This document shows, in pieces, positions 21,666 through 30,180 of a DNA stretch of 32,671 nucleotides. The first letter of the stretch is position 1. Each line of letters starts with the position of its first letter. The DNA is from Oscillospiraceae bacterium. GTDB lineage: Bacteria; Bacillota; Clostridia; Oscillospirales; Ruminococcaceae. Where the stretch lies: contig JAFSIC010000012.1 in the NCBI GenBank assembly GCA_017439985.1, positions 1 to 32,671 on the forward strand, read 5' to 3'. The position numbers and the translations under genes were made by a program. Under the pieces are notes generated by a model. It did not search any database and was not told where the DNA came from. It saw only the letters and a list, made by a program, of their open reading frames with translations.

Positions 21666-22298
21666 TTACTGTTCTCGAGTGCTGATTATCACCGCGATAC
21701 CCTCTTGGAGCGAGATTTTCGCATCTTTCCCCGACAGAAAGTGATTGCTCGCACCCAGCGGAAAAGTATTTGTCAGTTCTCCATCATTCAGCGGGTAATA
21801 CAGGTCTTCCAGGCATACCCCTTTGCAGGTATTGGTGTGGGAAAAGACTGACAGAACGAAGTCTTCTCTGTTCGGAACAGTGATGCTCTGTCCCCCACAC
21901 AAAGCAGTAATGTACAGGTCTTCGTCTGCGATGACAGCTTTTGCACCGTGGGTCACAGCATAAACGATGGACTGAATGTTAGCAAGGGTGTGATCCAGAC
22001 GGCCACCGCACATTCCCAGCAGCAGCAGTTCGTCAAAACCTTTTTCCAAAGCCACTTTGATGGCAAGCATGGTATCCGTATCGTCTTTTTCGATGGGGTA
22101 TTCCATGACAGGACAATCAACCGCGATCTCGCCCTCATAGGAATCAAAATCCCCCAGCAGAAGACTCGGTTTGATGTTCATCTGCTGACAGCGGGCATAG
22201 CCGCGGTCGGCGGCGATCACATAGTCGTCTTCATCAATCAAACTGCGAGCATAGGTGAGATTCTTGATCTCACCGCCTCCAATGATGACACAACGCAT
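21666..22298 (-). CDS. thiN: Thiamine diphosphokinase
   Basis: A 210-residue ThiN/TPK-type enzyme that pyrophosphorylates thiamine to thiamine diphosphate. Conserved blocks are VIAADRGYARCQQMNIKPSLLLGDFDS, EYPIEKDDTDTMLAI and LGMCGGRLDHTLANI, all central to the family. The ATG at 22298 starts MRCVIIGGGE and overlaps the rsgA stop as TAATG; a longer in-frame start at 22313 is less likely, as it lies inside rsgA without gain. In many Firmicutes rpe lies between rsgA and thiN; here it is absent. Confidence 0.95.
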   Translation of the reverse strand: MRCVIIGGGEIKNLTYARSLIDEDDYVIAADRGYARCQQMNIKPSLLLGDFDSYEGEIAVDCPVMEYPIEKDDTDTMLAIKVALEKGFDELLLLGMCGGRLDHTLANIQSIVYAVTHGAKAVIADEDLYITALCGGQSITVPNREDFVLSVFSHTNTCKGVCLEDLYYPLNDGELTNTFPLGASNHFLSGKDAKISLQEGIAVIISTREQ

Positions 22299-23188
22299 TA
22301 TTTCAGCTCCCAAACCTTGATTTGTTTTGCCTGTTCATAGAGAGCCAAATAGCTATCATGGCGGCTCTTGTCGATCTCACCGTTGCGCATCGCTTCCAGA
22401 ACGGCACAGCCTTTCTCTTTGGTGTGAGAGCAGCCGGTGAACTGGCAATCGTTGATATACGGCTCAAACTCTCGGAAGCAGTGCTGCAGCTCCTCTTTGA
22501 GAATGACCTGGAATTTCTCCAGATCCACCGCAGAGAAGCCCGGCGTATCTGCAACCAGTGCGCCGTTATCCAGCTCGTAGATCTCCACATGGCGGGTCGT
22601 ATGACGACCGCGGCCCAGTTTCTGGCTGATATCGCCGGTGTCAATGGCAAAGCGCTGATCCAGCGCATTTAACAGACTGGATTTTCCTGCGCCGGAGTTT
22701 CCGCAAAAGGCGGAGAACTTGCCCTTCAGCAGCTCTTTGACACCTTCTACGCCCTCACCGTTGAGGCTGCAGACCACTGCCACAGGGAAACCGGCTTTAC
22801 GATAAATCTCCGCAAAGTCGTCCGGTTCTTTCAGGTCGGCTTTGGTCACGACTACGACCGGCTGGATTTTCTGATATTCCGCAATGGCGATCAGTTTATC
22901 CAGAACCAGCGCATTTGGCGCAGGGTCGGCAATGGAGACCACCAACACCAGCTGATCCAGATTGGCCAGCGGCGGACGCACCAGAGAATTGCTGCGCGGC
23001 AAAATCTCCTGCACATAGCCGGTACCGTCGCCGGTGAGCTCGGCCAAAGCCCAGTCACCGACGCAAGGTTTGATATTTTTGTTGCGGAAGGCGCCGCGGG
23101 CACGACATTCCAGCTCGCGGCCGTCTTCACATTTCAGGTAATAGAATCCACCCAAGGATTTAATAATACGTCCTTTGATTTGTTCCAA
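22298..23188 (-). CDS. rsgA: Ribosome small subunit-dependent GTPase A
   Basis: A 296-residue circularly permuted GTPase that assists late 30S assembly. After an OB-fold N-terminus (KGRIIKSLGGFYYLKCEDGR) come the permuted G motifs: G4 VVTKADL, G5 SLNGEG, G1 FCGNSGAGKSSLLN and G3 VADTPGFSAVDL. The C-terminal zinc site is C-x7-C-x4-C-x-H-x5-C within FEPYINDCQFTGCSHTKEKGCAV. The likely start is TTG at 23188, with GAAGG about 10 bases before; no ATG is near. It follows prkC by 14 bases, the common order prpC-prkC-rsgA. Confidence 0.96.
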   Translation of the reverse strand: MEQIKGRIIKSLGGFYYLKCEDGRELECRARGAFRNKNIKPCVGDWALAELTGDGTGYVQEILPRSNSLVRPPLANLDQLVLVVSIADPAPNALVLDKLIAIAEYQKIQPVVVVTKADLKEPDDFAEIYRKAGFPVAVVCSLNGEGVEGVKELLKGKFSAFCGNSGAGKSSLLNALDQRFAIDTGDISQKLGRGRHTTRHVEIYELDNGALVADTPGFSAVDLEKFQVILKEELQHCFREFEPYINDCQFTGCSHTKEKGCAVLEAMRNGEIDKSRHDSYLALYEQAKQIKVWELK

Positions 23189-23202
23189 GTTGTTTCAACC
23201 TT

Positions 23203-25284
23203 CTATTCTTCGCTTTCGGAAGGAGCATCTTCGGATCCTTCCTCTTTTCCGATGTCTTCCAAGCCTTCAGACAGTTCCGTACCGGATACATGCACACCGC
23301 TCTGAATACCGGATGTGATCTCGAAGGAGCTTGGGTCATCGGTGATATCGTAAAGTTTCTCATCGATGAAATCAATGCCGTAAACGCGGTACAGCTCGCG
23401 GTCAATATAAACTTCCATGATCACGCGGCCGTTGCCTTCTACTCGGAAGGACCAGCTGCTGGTATCTTCCGGAACGATGCGTTTGCTTGCGATCTCATCT
23501 TCACCGATGTATGCCTCAATATAAACTTTTTCGTCAATGTCGCTTTCAACAGGAATGCGGATACGCATGCTGCTTGGCTCATTTTCACCGGCAACGACCA
23601 TAACATCCACCGATGTGCCCGGCGTAACCATAGTACCCTCTTCCGGGCTCTGTTTTACGATGGTGCCCGGAGCCTTGTCTTCATAATCCTCCGGATCAAC
23701 TTCTCTGATGTCGGCAATACGCAGGCGGTAACTCATCAGAAGAGATTTCGCGGTATTCAAATCCAGACCTTCCAGCGGAGGCACGGAGATTTTGTTCTCC
23801 TGTGGGCCCTGGCTGACATAGACCATCATAATTTCGTCGGTAGAGAATTCCTCAGACGCAGCCGGCTCGGTTCGGATGACGTTGCCCGCCGGAATATCAT
23901 TGGAAAATGCGGTCATTTCCTCGTACTGGATGCCTTCCTTATTCAGCTCACGGAATACATCGGAGGAGTCGCGGTTGGTATAGTCCTTGACCACGATAAT
24001 ATTCTGACCCATGCTGACTTTGATTCGAATGGTGCCGCCTTTTTTCAAGACAGTATTGGCGCCCGGAGTCTGGTGATAGATTTCACCCTCCTCGTAGTCA
24101 GAGTTGTAATCACTGGATTCCAGAATAATATTGAAATCTTCAGAATACAAATCTTTCTTTTCGATCTTTTCGTATTCCATGCCCAGCAAATCGGGAACAA
24201 CAACGTCCTCTTTGACTTCAAAAGGTTTGTTCTTCACAAAGAGCATGACAACGAACACGCTGCAGGCAATGAGGAAAGCCATAGAAATACCAAACATGAC
24301 CGGTACCAGCGGCAGCGGCTTTCTTTCATATTCTTCCTCATCGTTCTGAACTGATTTTTTACGTTTCACTTCCTCAGCTCCCTGCTTGTTGAATTCCTTC
24401 TGGATCCGCTCCTCCACGCTCTCTGTTTCCAGATAGCGATATTCAAAGACGATGGACGGATCTTTTTTGAAGCTGTCGATATCACGCAGCATCTCTGCCG
24501 CAGACTGATAGCGCTTGCTGACATCTTTCTGCATGGCTTTCATGATGATCTCTTCCAGACCTTTTGGAATGGAAGGATTGATGGAAGTCGGCAGCATTGG
24601 TGCAGACTGGATCTGCAGAATCGCCACAGAAACCGGAGAATCCGCCTCAAACGGCAGCTTACCGGTCAGCATTTCAAAGAGCAGAACACCGATGGAGTAC
24701 AGGTCGGCGCGGGCATCGGTATTGCCGCCGCTGGCCTGTTCCGGGCTGATGTAATGCACGGAGCCGATGGCTTTTGTGGTGATGGTATTGGTGGAACTGC
24801 GGGAGAAACGGGCAATACCGAAGTCGGTGATTTTGATGGTGCCATCCTCCAGCAGCATAATATTCTGTGGTTTGATATCGCGGTGCACGATGCCTCTGTC
24901 ATGGGCATGCTGCAGACCGCGCAGAATCTGAATCGTAAAATGTACCGCTTCTTTCCAGCGGATCACTTTTTCCTGTTCAATATATTCTTTCAGAGAGATA
25001 CCGTCGATGTATTCCATGACGATACACTGAATTCGATTGGTAAAGCTGACATCATATACCTGAACGATGTTCGGATGATTCAGCAGAGAGATCGCACGAA
25101 ACTCGTTGCGGAAGCGGTGGAGAAATTCCTCGTTATCCAAAAACTCATCCCGCAGGATCTTGATCGCCACGGTGCGGTCTTCTACCACATCGTAGCCTTT
25201 ATAAACATTGGCCATACCGCCGACGCCGACCAGTTCCCTGATCTCATAGCGTCCTTCCAGCTTTTTGCCGATGTATTTGTCCAT
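23203..25284 (-). CDS. prkC: PASTA-domain Ser/Thr protein kinase
   Basis: A 693-residue membrane kinase that senses muropeptides or lipid II. The kinase domain spans residues ~12-270: glycine loop GVGGMANVYKG, catalytic Lys42 in VAIKIL, HRD at ~135 (IVHRDIKPQN), DFG at ~154. One membrane segment lies at ~326-350. Outside are three PASTA domains (~361-427, ~428-493, ~498-567) and a further C-terminal domain to 693 that ends in an acidic Ser/Glu tail. GGAGGT stands 7 bases before the ATG. The partner phosphatase gene lies immediately upstream. In Firmicutes the kinase affects spore germination, wall synthesis and division. Confidence 0.97.
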   Translation of the reverse strand: MDKYIGKKLEGRYEIRELVGVGGMANVYKGYDVVEDRTVAIKILRDEFLDNEEFLHRFRNEFRAISLLNHPNIVQVYDVSFTNRIQCIVMEYIDGISLKEYIEQEKVIRWKEAVHFTIQILRGLQHAHDRGIVHRDIKPQNIMLLEDGTIKITDFGIARFSRSSTNTITTKAIGSVHYISPEQASGGNTDARADLYSIGVLLFEMLTGKLPFEADSPVSVAILQIQSAPMLPTSINPSIPKGLEEIIMKAMQKDVSKRYQSAAEMLRDIDSFKKDPSIVFEYRYLETESVEERIQKEFNKQGAEEVKRKKSVQNDEEEYERKPLPLVPVMFGISMAFLIACSVFVVMLFVKNKPFEVKEDVVVPDLLGMEYEKIEKKDLYSEDFNIILESSDYNSDYEEGEIYHQTPGANTVLKKGGTIRIKVSMGQNIIVVKDYTNRDSSDVFRELNKEGIQYEEMTAFSNDIPAGNVIRTEPAASEEFSTDEIMMVYVSQGPQENKISVPPLEGLDLNTAKSLLMSYRLRIADIREVDPEDYEDKAPGTIVKQSPEEGTMVTPGTSVDVMVVAGENEPSSMRIRIPVESDIDEKVYIEAYIGEDEIASKRIVPEDTSSWSFRVEGNGRVIMEVYIDRELYRVYGIDFIDEKLYDITDDPSSFEITSGIQSGVHVSGTELSEGLEDIGKEEGSEDAPSESEE

Positions 25285-25308
25285 TTTTGTACCTCCAGTG
25301 GATGGGTT

Positions 25309-26043
25309 TTATGCTCGGTACAGCAGAACTGCTGTAATGTTATCCGAGCCGCCGCGATTGTTGGCATAGTCGATGAGATGCTTGGTGTTGCTGTCACGAA
25401 CTGCTTTTTTCACCAGCTTCGGCAGCACATCCACAGACGCATAGTTGCTCAGACCATCGCTACAAAGCAAAATGCGATGCTCCGGTTTCAGCTCAACCAT
25501 CTGATAGTCAATATCCAGCGTATCACCGACGCCGACTGCGCGGGTCAGCTGATGACGACGATCGTGGGTCAGTGCCTGTTCCGGGGTCAATTCGCCCATC
25601 TCGACCATGTGCTGGGTGACCGTATGATCGCGGGTCACCTGCATCGCATTGTGTTTATCCACCACGTACAGGCGACTGTCGCCAATACTGATGATATGAA
25701 GATCGTTGTTCATTACAACAGCAGCTACCATGGTGGTGCCCATGCCGCTGTACTCCCAATTTTCTCTTGCCATAGAGTAGACTTTCGCATTTGCCGCGCT
25801 GATGGCAGAGAACATAACCGCTTTGATGGCGCCGTCGCTCATATCCGGACGAAGGTCACGATTGAAGAAGGAAGCAACCATATCGCAGGTGGTTTTGCTG
25901 GCAACATCGCCGGCTCTTGCGCCGCCCATGCCATCGCAAACGATAGCAAAGCCGCAGTTATCCCCGATGGTCTGATATGCAAACACATCCTGATTCATCG
26001 AGCGTACTCTTCCGGGGTTGGTTTCCCCAATGATCTTTAACAC
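25309..26043 (-). CDS. prpC: PP2C-family Ser/Thr phosphatase
   Basis: A 244-residue metal-dependent phosphatase that reverses PrkC phosphorylation. Motifs in order: RSMNQDVF (in place of the common R-x-x-NED), GFAIVCDGMGGARAGDVAS, ISIGDSRLYVV, RDHTVTQHMVEMGELT, LLCSDGLSNY and RGGSDNITAVLL. The Asp residues of CDGMGG, CSDG and GSDN supply the metal site. The start is GTG at 26043 with GAGGAGG upstream, overlapping the rlmN end by 7 bases. Adjacent to prkC, as usual. It is also known as stp or prpC in different genera. Confidence 0.96.
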   Translation of the reverse strand: MLKIIGETNPGRVRSMNQDVFAYQTIGDNCGFAIVCDGMGGARAGDVASKTTCDMVASFFNRDLRPDMSDGAIKAVMFSAISAANAKVYSMARENWEYSGMGTTMVAAVVMNNDLHIISIGDSRLYVVDKHNAMQVTRDHTVTQHMVEMGELTPEQALTHDRRHQLTRAVGVGDTLDIDYQMVELKPEHRILLCSDGLSNYASVDVLPKLVKKAVRDSNTKHLIDYANNRGGSDNITAVLLYRA

Positions 26044-27098
26044 TGTTCTTCCTCCTCTTCCAACATATATTCACGGCGCAGCTGTCCGCAGGCTGCGTTG
26101 ATATCAGCACCCAACTCTCGGCGGATCGTCGCATTGACGCCCAGTTTCTGCAGTTGGTGCTGGAAGCCTTCAATTTTCTGACGAGTACCGCGTTTGAATC
26201 CGCGTTCCTCCACCGGATTGACCGGGATCAGGTTCACATGGGCAGGCATACCTTTCAGACGGCTTGCCAGCTCCTTGGCATGCTGCGGTTCGTCGTTGAC
26301 TCCATCGATCAGCGCATACTCAAAGGAAATGCGGCGACCGGTTTTCGCAAAGTAAGCGTGGCAGGATTTCATCAGTTCATCCACATTCCAGCGCTTGTTG
26401 ATCGGCATGGTCTGATTGCGAATCTCATCGTTCGGCGCATGCAGAGAGATGGACAGCGTCAAGCCCAGATCCTCTTCTGCCAGCTTGTCGATCTTATCCA
26501 CCACGCCGCAGGTGGACAGAGACAGATGACGCAGACTCAGATTATAGCCTTCCGGCATGGACAGCAGTCTCAAGAAACGCAGGACATTATCGTAGTTATC
26601 CAGCGGCTCGCCGATACCCATGAGCACCACGTTGCTGACGCGCTCTCCGCTGTCTCGAACAGCGGTGTAGATCTCATCCAGCATTTCCGATGGCTCCAGA
26701 GAGCGCACCAAACCTGCCAGTGTGGACGCACAGAACTTACATCCCATGCGGCAGCCTACCTGCGTAGAAATGCAAAGGGAGTTGCCATGCTTATACTTCA
26801 TCAAAACTGCCTCAATGCAGTTCTTGTCTTTCAGCTCCAGAAGATATTTCACCGTACCGTCCAGCTTAGACTCCAGACGGCGAACGATCTTCAGAGAATT
26901 TATGTAATAATGCTCCTGCAGCACTGCGCGCAGTGACTGCGGGATATTGGTCATTTCATCGAAAGAAGTGACACGTTTCTCGTGCAGCCAGGAAATGATC
27001 TGTTTTGCACGGAATTTCGGCTGACCCAAGGCAGCCAGTTCTGCTTCCAGTTCCTGTGGGAACAGAGATTTGATATCTTTCCTATCCAAAAAACTCAC
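26037..27098 (-). CDS. rlmN: 23S rRNA (A2503-C2)/tRNA (A37-C2) methyltransferase
   Basis: A 353-residue radical SAM enzyme. The cluster motif is C-x3-C-x2-C in STQVGCRMGCKFCASTLAG. GIGEPLDNYDNV and NLIPVNPVEERGFKR are further family blocks, and the conserved Cys near the end lies in GADINAACGQL. It methylates C2 of A2503 in 23S rRNA and of A37 in some tRNAs. The GTG start at 27098 overlaps the rsmB stop as GTGA. Normal length. The close relative Cfr gives antibiotic resistance, but the context and motifs here are those of RlmN. Confidence 0.96.
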   Translation of the reverse strand: MSFLDRKDIKSLFPQELEAELAALGQPKFRAKQIISWLHEKRVTSFDEMTNIPQSLRAVLQEHYYINSLKIVRRLESKLDGTVKYLLELKDKNCIEAVLMKYKHGNSLCISTQVGCRMGCKFCASTLAGLVRSLEPSEMLDEIYTAVRDSGERVSNVVLMGIGEPLDNYDNVLRFLRLLSMPEGYNLSLRHLSLSTCGVVDKIDKLAEEDLGLTLSISLHAPNDEIRNQTMPINKRWNVDELMKSCHAYFAKTGRRISFEYALIDGVNDEPQHAKELASRLKGMPAHVNLIPVNPVEERGFKRGTRQKIEGFQHQLQKLGVNATIRRELGADINAACGQLRREYMLEEEEEQC

Positions 27099-28405
27099 CC
27101 GATCTTTCTCATGGTTGCAATAAAGAATCCGTCACTATGTTTCATATTCGGGAACAGTGCAGAGTACCAGCCGCTGGTATGTTCCGCCTGTTCGTAGGCT
27201 TCAAAGTCTTTGTGGCGGCTCAGGAAGTCCGTCACGATGTTGATGTTTTCCTCCGGCAGGACCGTGCAGGTAGAGTAGGTCAGGATGCCGCCCGCCTTCA
27301 CATAATTAGCCGAAGCTTCCAAAATATCCATCTGAATCGGCGGCAAACCGTCAAATTCCTTTGGATCTTTGTATTTGATTTCCGGTTTGCGGCCGATAAT
27401 TCCCAAACCGGAGCAAGGAACGTCGCAGAGGACACGGTCAAACTGACCCAGCTCTGCTTTGTATTCCATGGCGTCATTTTCCATGGCTTTGATGATAGAC
27501 AAGCCCAGTCTGTCAGCACCATCGCGGATTTTCTTAATTTTCTCCGCGTAAATGTCGCAGGACAGGATCTCGCCCTCATTATTCATGTATTCCGCAATGC
27601 TGAAGGATTTGCTGCCCGGAGCAGAACAAACGTCCAGCACACGCATACCCGGCTGTACGGAAACCAATCTTGCACACAGCTGAGAAGATTTATCCTGAAT
27701 GTGGAAAAGACCCTCGCGGAAGCTTGGCAGCTTCTCCAGAGAAGCAGTGTTTGCAAGGCGAATACAGCCTTCCAAATCCTCCGCCGCAGCCTCCACGCCC
27801 TCATCTGCAAGGCGTTTCAGCAGGTCCTCCACCGTAATTTTCGTTGTATTGACTCTGGCAAAGAGAGTTGGTCTGCCCAGAGAATGTTCCAGCAGCGCCT
27901 GAACCTGCTCTTTGCTGCAGCTTTTCAGCAAACGTTCGATCAGCACGGCAGGGCAGGAGTAGTCCACCTGCCACTGCTGTGCAATGCCTTTTTGTTTCAC
28001 CGGCGGGATTTTCTTTCCGTCTCTCAGGAAGGAACGAAGAACCCCGTTGACAAAACCGGATGCGCTGGAAACTTTCATCAGTCGGGTCAGCTTCACGCCC
28101 TCATTGACTGCCGCAGAGTCCGGAATATGCTCCAGATACAGCAGCTGATACAAACTGATGCGCAGAATTTCGCGCACAGCAGGAGTCAGCTTACGCACAG
28201 GAGTTTTGGAGTAAGCGCCGATGATATGATCCAGCGTCAGACGACGCTCCAATGCGCCGTAAACCAAAACACTGCACAGAGCGGTGTCCTGCGGTGACAG
28301 CTCATTGCGGGTCACCAGATTGTGAAAGACCACGTTGGAGTAGCCGCCCTCTTCATTGATCTGAAGCAAGGCCTCCACTGCGGTTTGACGTGCCAGTTTT
28401 GCCAT
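27095..28405 (-). CDS. rsmB: 16S rRNA (cytosine-967-C5)-methyltransferase
   Basis: A 436-residue protein with an N-terminal NusB-like RNA-binding domain (RQTAVEALLQINEEGGYSN ... LYQLLYLEHIPDSAAVNEGV) and a C-terminal Rossmann methyltransferase domain. The SAM motif is MRVLDVCSAPGSKSFSIAEY, with CDVPCSGLGIIGRKPEIKY and YSTCTVLPEENINIV carrying the two catalytic cysteines. It makes m5C967 in 16S rRNA. AGGAGAG lies 7 bases before the ATG. It is part of the fmt-yugP-rsmB-rlmN block. Confidence 0.96.
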   Translation of the reverse strand: MAKLARQTAVEALLQINEEGGYSNVVFHNLVTRNELSPQDTALCSVLVYGALERRLTLDHIIGAYSKTPVRKLTPAVREILRISLYQLLYLEHIPDSAAVNEGVKLTRLMKVSSASGFVNGVLRSFLRDGKKIPPVKQKGIAQQWQVDYSCPAVLIERLLKSCSKEQVQALLEHSLGRPTLFARVNTTKITVEDLLKRLADEGVEAAAEDLEGCIRLANTASLEKLPSFREGLFHIQDKSSQLCARLVSVQPGMRVLDVCSAPGSKSFSIAEYMNNEGEILSCDIYAEKIKKIRDGADRLGLSIIKAMENDAMEYKAELGQFDRVLCDVPCSGLGIIGRKPEIKYKDPKEFDGLPPIQMDILEASANYVKAGGILTYSTCTVLPEENINIVTDFLSRHKDFEAYEQAEHTSGWYSALFPNMKHSDGFFIATMRKIG

Positions 28406-28437
28406 AAAACTCTCCTCAAGTGATTACAAATAGTAGA

Positions 28438-29136
28438 TTAATCTCGATTATTTCGTCTTCCGTATATTAAAATCAGTCGCAGCAGCTGTGCCGCAGAGGT
28501 CAGAAGCGCCGCAACATAAGTCAGTGCTGCCGCTGTCAGTACGCTCTTCGCCTGAGAGACTTCCTCTCCATAGAGGATGCTGTCTCCTTCCAACGTTTTT
28601 AGGGCGCGGCGGCTGGCATTCAGTTCCACCGGCAAGGTCACCAGCTGGAACAGAGTCATCAGAGAAAACAGAATGATACCCAGATTCACGATGGGCTGCC
28701 ACTGGAACAGGAAACCCAGCAGAATCAGCGGCATGGACAGCTTGGAACCAAAATTGGTGATCGGAATGATCGCTGCACGCACACGAATGGGCACATAACC
28801 CACCGCATACTGAACGGCATGTCCCACTTCGTGAGCCGCCACGCCGATGGATGCCACTGAGCGGCTGCCGTACACTGTATCGGACAGGCGCACAACATTT
28901 GTCGATGGGTCAAAATGGTCCGTCAGATTGCCGGAAATGTGCTCAATACGCACATGATACAAACCATTGCTGTCCAAGATCCGACGGCAGATTTCCGCGG
29001 CCGTATAGCCTCCTCGGCTCATAACGCGACTGTATTTGTTAAAGGTGGAAGACACTCTGCTCTGCGCCCAGAAGGCGAAGAGCATGGTTGGAATGATGAG
29101 GATCCAGTAATAACGATCCACATAGAAATAAGGCAT
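28438..29136 (-). CDS. YugP-like zinc metallopeptidase, membrane protein
   Basis: A 232-residue membrane peptidase of the YugP family. The N-terminal segment (YYWILIIPTMLFAFWAQ) is followed by the zinc motif ASIGVAAHEVGHAVQY and then by membrane segments around MPLILLGFLFQW and LGIILFSLMTLFQLVTLPVELNASRR, plus a C-terminal one. Substrates are unknown. In Clostridia it commonly lies between fmt and rsmB, as here, suggesting a link to translation or membrane-protein quality control, which is inference. AAAGGAA is about 9 bases upstream of the ATG. Its promoter region carries two adjacent palindromes. Confidence 0.92.
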   Translation of the reverse strand: MPYFYVDRYYWILIIPTMLFAFWAQSRVSSTFNKYSRVMSRGGYTAAEICRRILDSNGLYHVRIEHISGNLTDHFDPSTNVVRLSDTVYGSRSVASIGVAAHEVGHAVQYAVGYVPIRVRAAIIPITNFGSKLSMPLILLGFLFQWQPIVNLGIILFSLMTLFQLVTLPVELNASRRALKTLEGDSILYGEEVSQAKSVLTAAALTYVAALLTSAAQLLRLILIYGRRNNRD

Positions 29137-29169
29137 AATATAAGTTCCTTTCTACAAATCGATACTTAT

Positions 29170-29198
29170 ATTATATGACATCTTTTTGAATGTACTAT
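29170..29198 (-). promoter_or_regulatory. Possible promoter of yugP-rsmB-rlmN-prpC-prkC run
   Basis: Leftward TATAAT (29170-29175) with a poor -35 (ATAGTA at 29193-29198, 17-base spacer). The -35 lies inside the 29192-29207 palindrome, so a bound protein would block or assist polymerase. The gene can also be read from upstream. Confidence 0.4.
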
Positions 29199-29218
29199 GA
29201 ATAGTACGCAAATTTTGC
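29192..29218. repeat. Two adjacent perfect palindromes
   Basis: GTACTAT-GA-ATAGTAC (29192-29207, arms of seven) is directly followed by GCAAA-T-TTTGC (29208-29218, arms of five). They fill the gap between the fmt stop and the predicted yugP promoter. Neither has a T-run, so a terminator is unlikely. A protein-binding site is the simplest reading. Confidence 0.6.
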
Positions 29219-29230
29219 CTGTATAAATAG

Positions 29231-30163
29231 CTATTCTGCGCTTTCTACGCCCAGAATTTTGCCAACAGGCAGCTGTTTACCTCGGAGGAAATCTCCGGCG
29301 CCCATACGTTTGGAACCTGCCAGCTGTACTTCGGTGAACTCCAGAGCACCTTCGCCGCAGGCAACGATCATTTTCTTCTTGTCGATCAGTTCGCCCGGCT
29401 GGCCTTTGCCGCTTGCTTTTACTGCGCGGTGGATTTTCAGCAGAGTGCCGTCCAGATAAGTGTAAGCCACCGGCCATGGAGACAGACCGCAAATCAAATG
29501 ATGCAGTTCTTCCGCAGATTTATTGAAATCGATTTTTGCGATTTCTTTGTTGAGCATCGGTGCATAGGAAGATTCTTCATCGTTCTGCACTTCTCGTGGT
29601 GCAGTACCTGCTTCGATCAGCTTCATGGTCTCACTGAGGCAGTGAGCACCAATAATACAGAGACGATCATGCAGTTCACCGTAAGTTTCGTTTTCACCGA
29701 TCTCGGTTTCTTCTTTCAGGATCATATCACCGGTATCCAGACCCTCACCCATGTACATGGTGGTTACGCCGGTCACTTTCTCGCCATTGATAACAGACCA
29801 CTGAATTGGACCTGCACCGCGATATTTCGGCAGCAGGGAGCCATGAACATTGATGCAGCCTTTTGCAGGCAGTTCCAGAATTTCTTTCGGCAGAATCTTA
29901 CCGTAAGCGACAACAACGATCACTTCCGGATCCAGTTCCTTCAAAATACCCAGCGCCTCGCCGTCGCGCATTTTCACCGGCTGATACACCGGGATATTGT
30001 GAGCCAGCGCAGCTTCCTTTACCGGAGGTGCCGCCAGCTTATAGCCGCGTCCCTTTGGTTTGTCCGGCTGTGCAAAAACACCGACAACCTCGTGACCGTC
30101 TTTGATCAGCTGTTCCAGAGACGGTACGGCAAATTCCGGTGTTCCCATGAATACAACACGCAT
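29231..30163 (-). CDS. fmt: Methionyl-tRNA formyltransferase
   Basis: A 310-residue enzyme that formylates initiator Met-tRNA with 10-formyl-tetrahydrofolate. MRVVFMGTPEFAVPSLEQLI is the family start. The active-site stretch is INVHGSLLPKYRGAGPIQWSVI, with later GVTTMYMGEGLDTGDMIL. The C-terminal domain (IHRAVKASGKGQPGELI onward) binds tRNA. GGGAGGA lies 8 bases upstream of the ATG. It follows def, giving the paired add-and-remove formyl genes, as in most bacteria. Confidence 0.97.
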   Translation of the reverse strand: MRVVFMGTPEFAVPSLEQLIKDGHEVVGVFAQPDKPKGRGYKLAAPPVKEAALAHNIPVYQPVKMRDGEALGILKELDPEVIVVVAYGKILPKEILELPAKGCINVHGSLLPKYRGAGPIQWSVINGEKVTGVTTMYMGEGLDTGDMILKEETEIGENETYGELHDRLCIIGAHCLSETMKLIEAGTAPREVQNDEESSYAPMLNKEIAKIDFNKSAEELHHLICGLSPWPVAYTYLDGTLLKIHRAVKASGKGQPGELIDKKKMIVACGEGALEFTEVQLAGSKRMGAGDFLRGKQLPVGKILGVESAE

Positions 30164-30180
30164 GAAACAATTCCTCCCTG

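Noticed and set aside
27095-28405. Possible Cfr-like resistance near rsmB and rlmN
   Set aside because: The radical SAM gene at 26037-27098 has the RlmN sequence pattern and the standard RlmN neighbourhood; nothing suggests Cfr.
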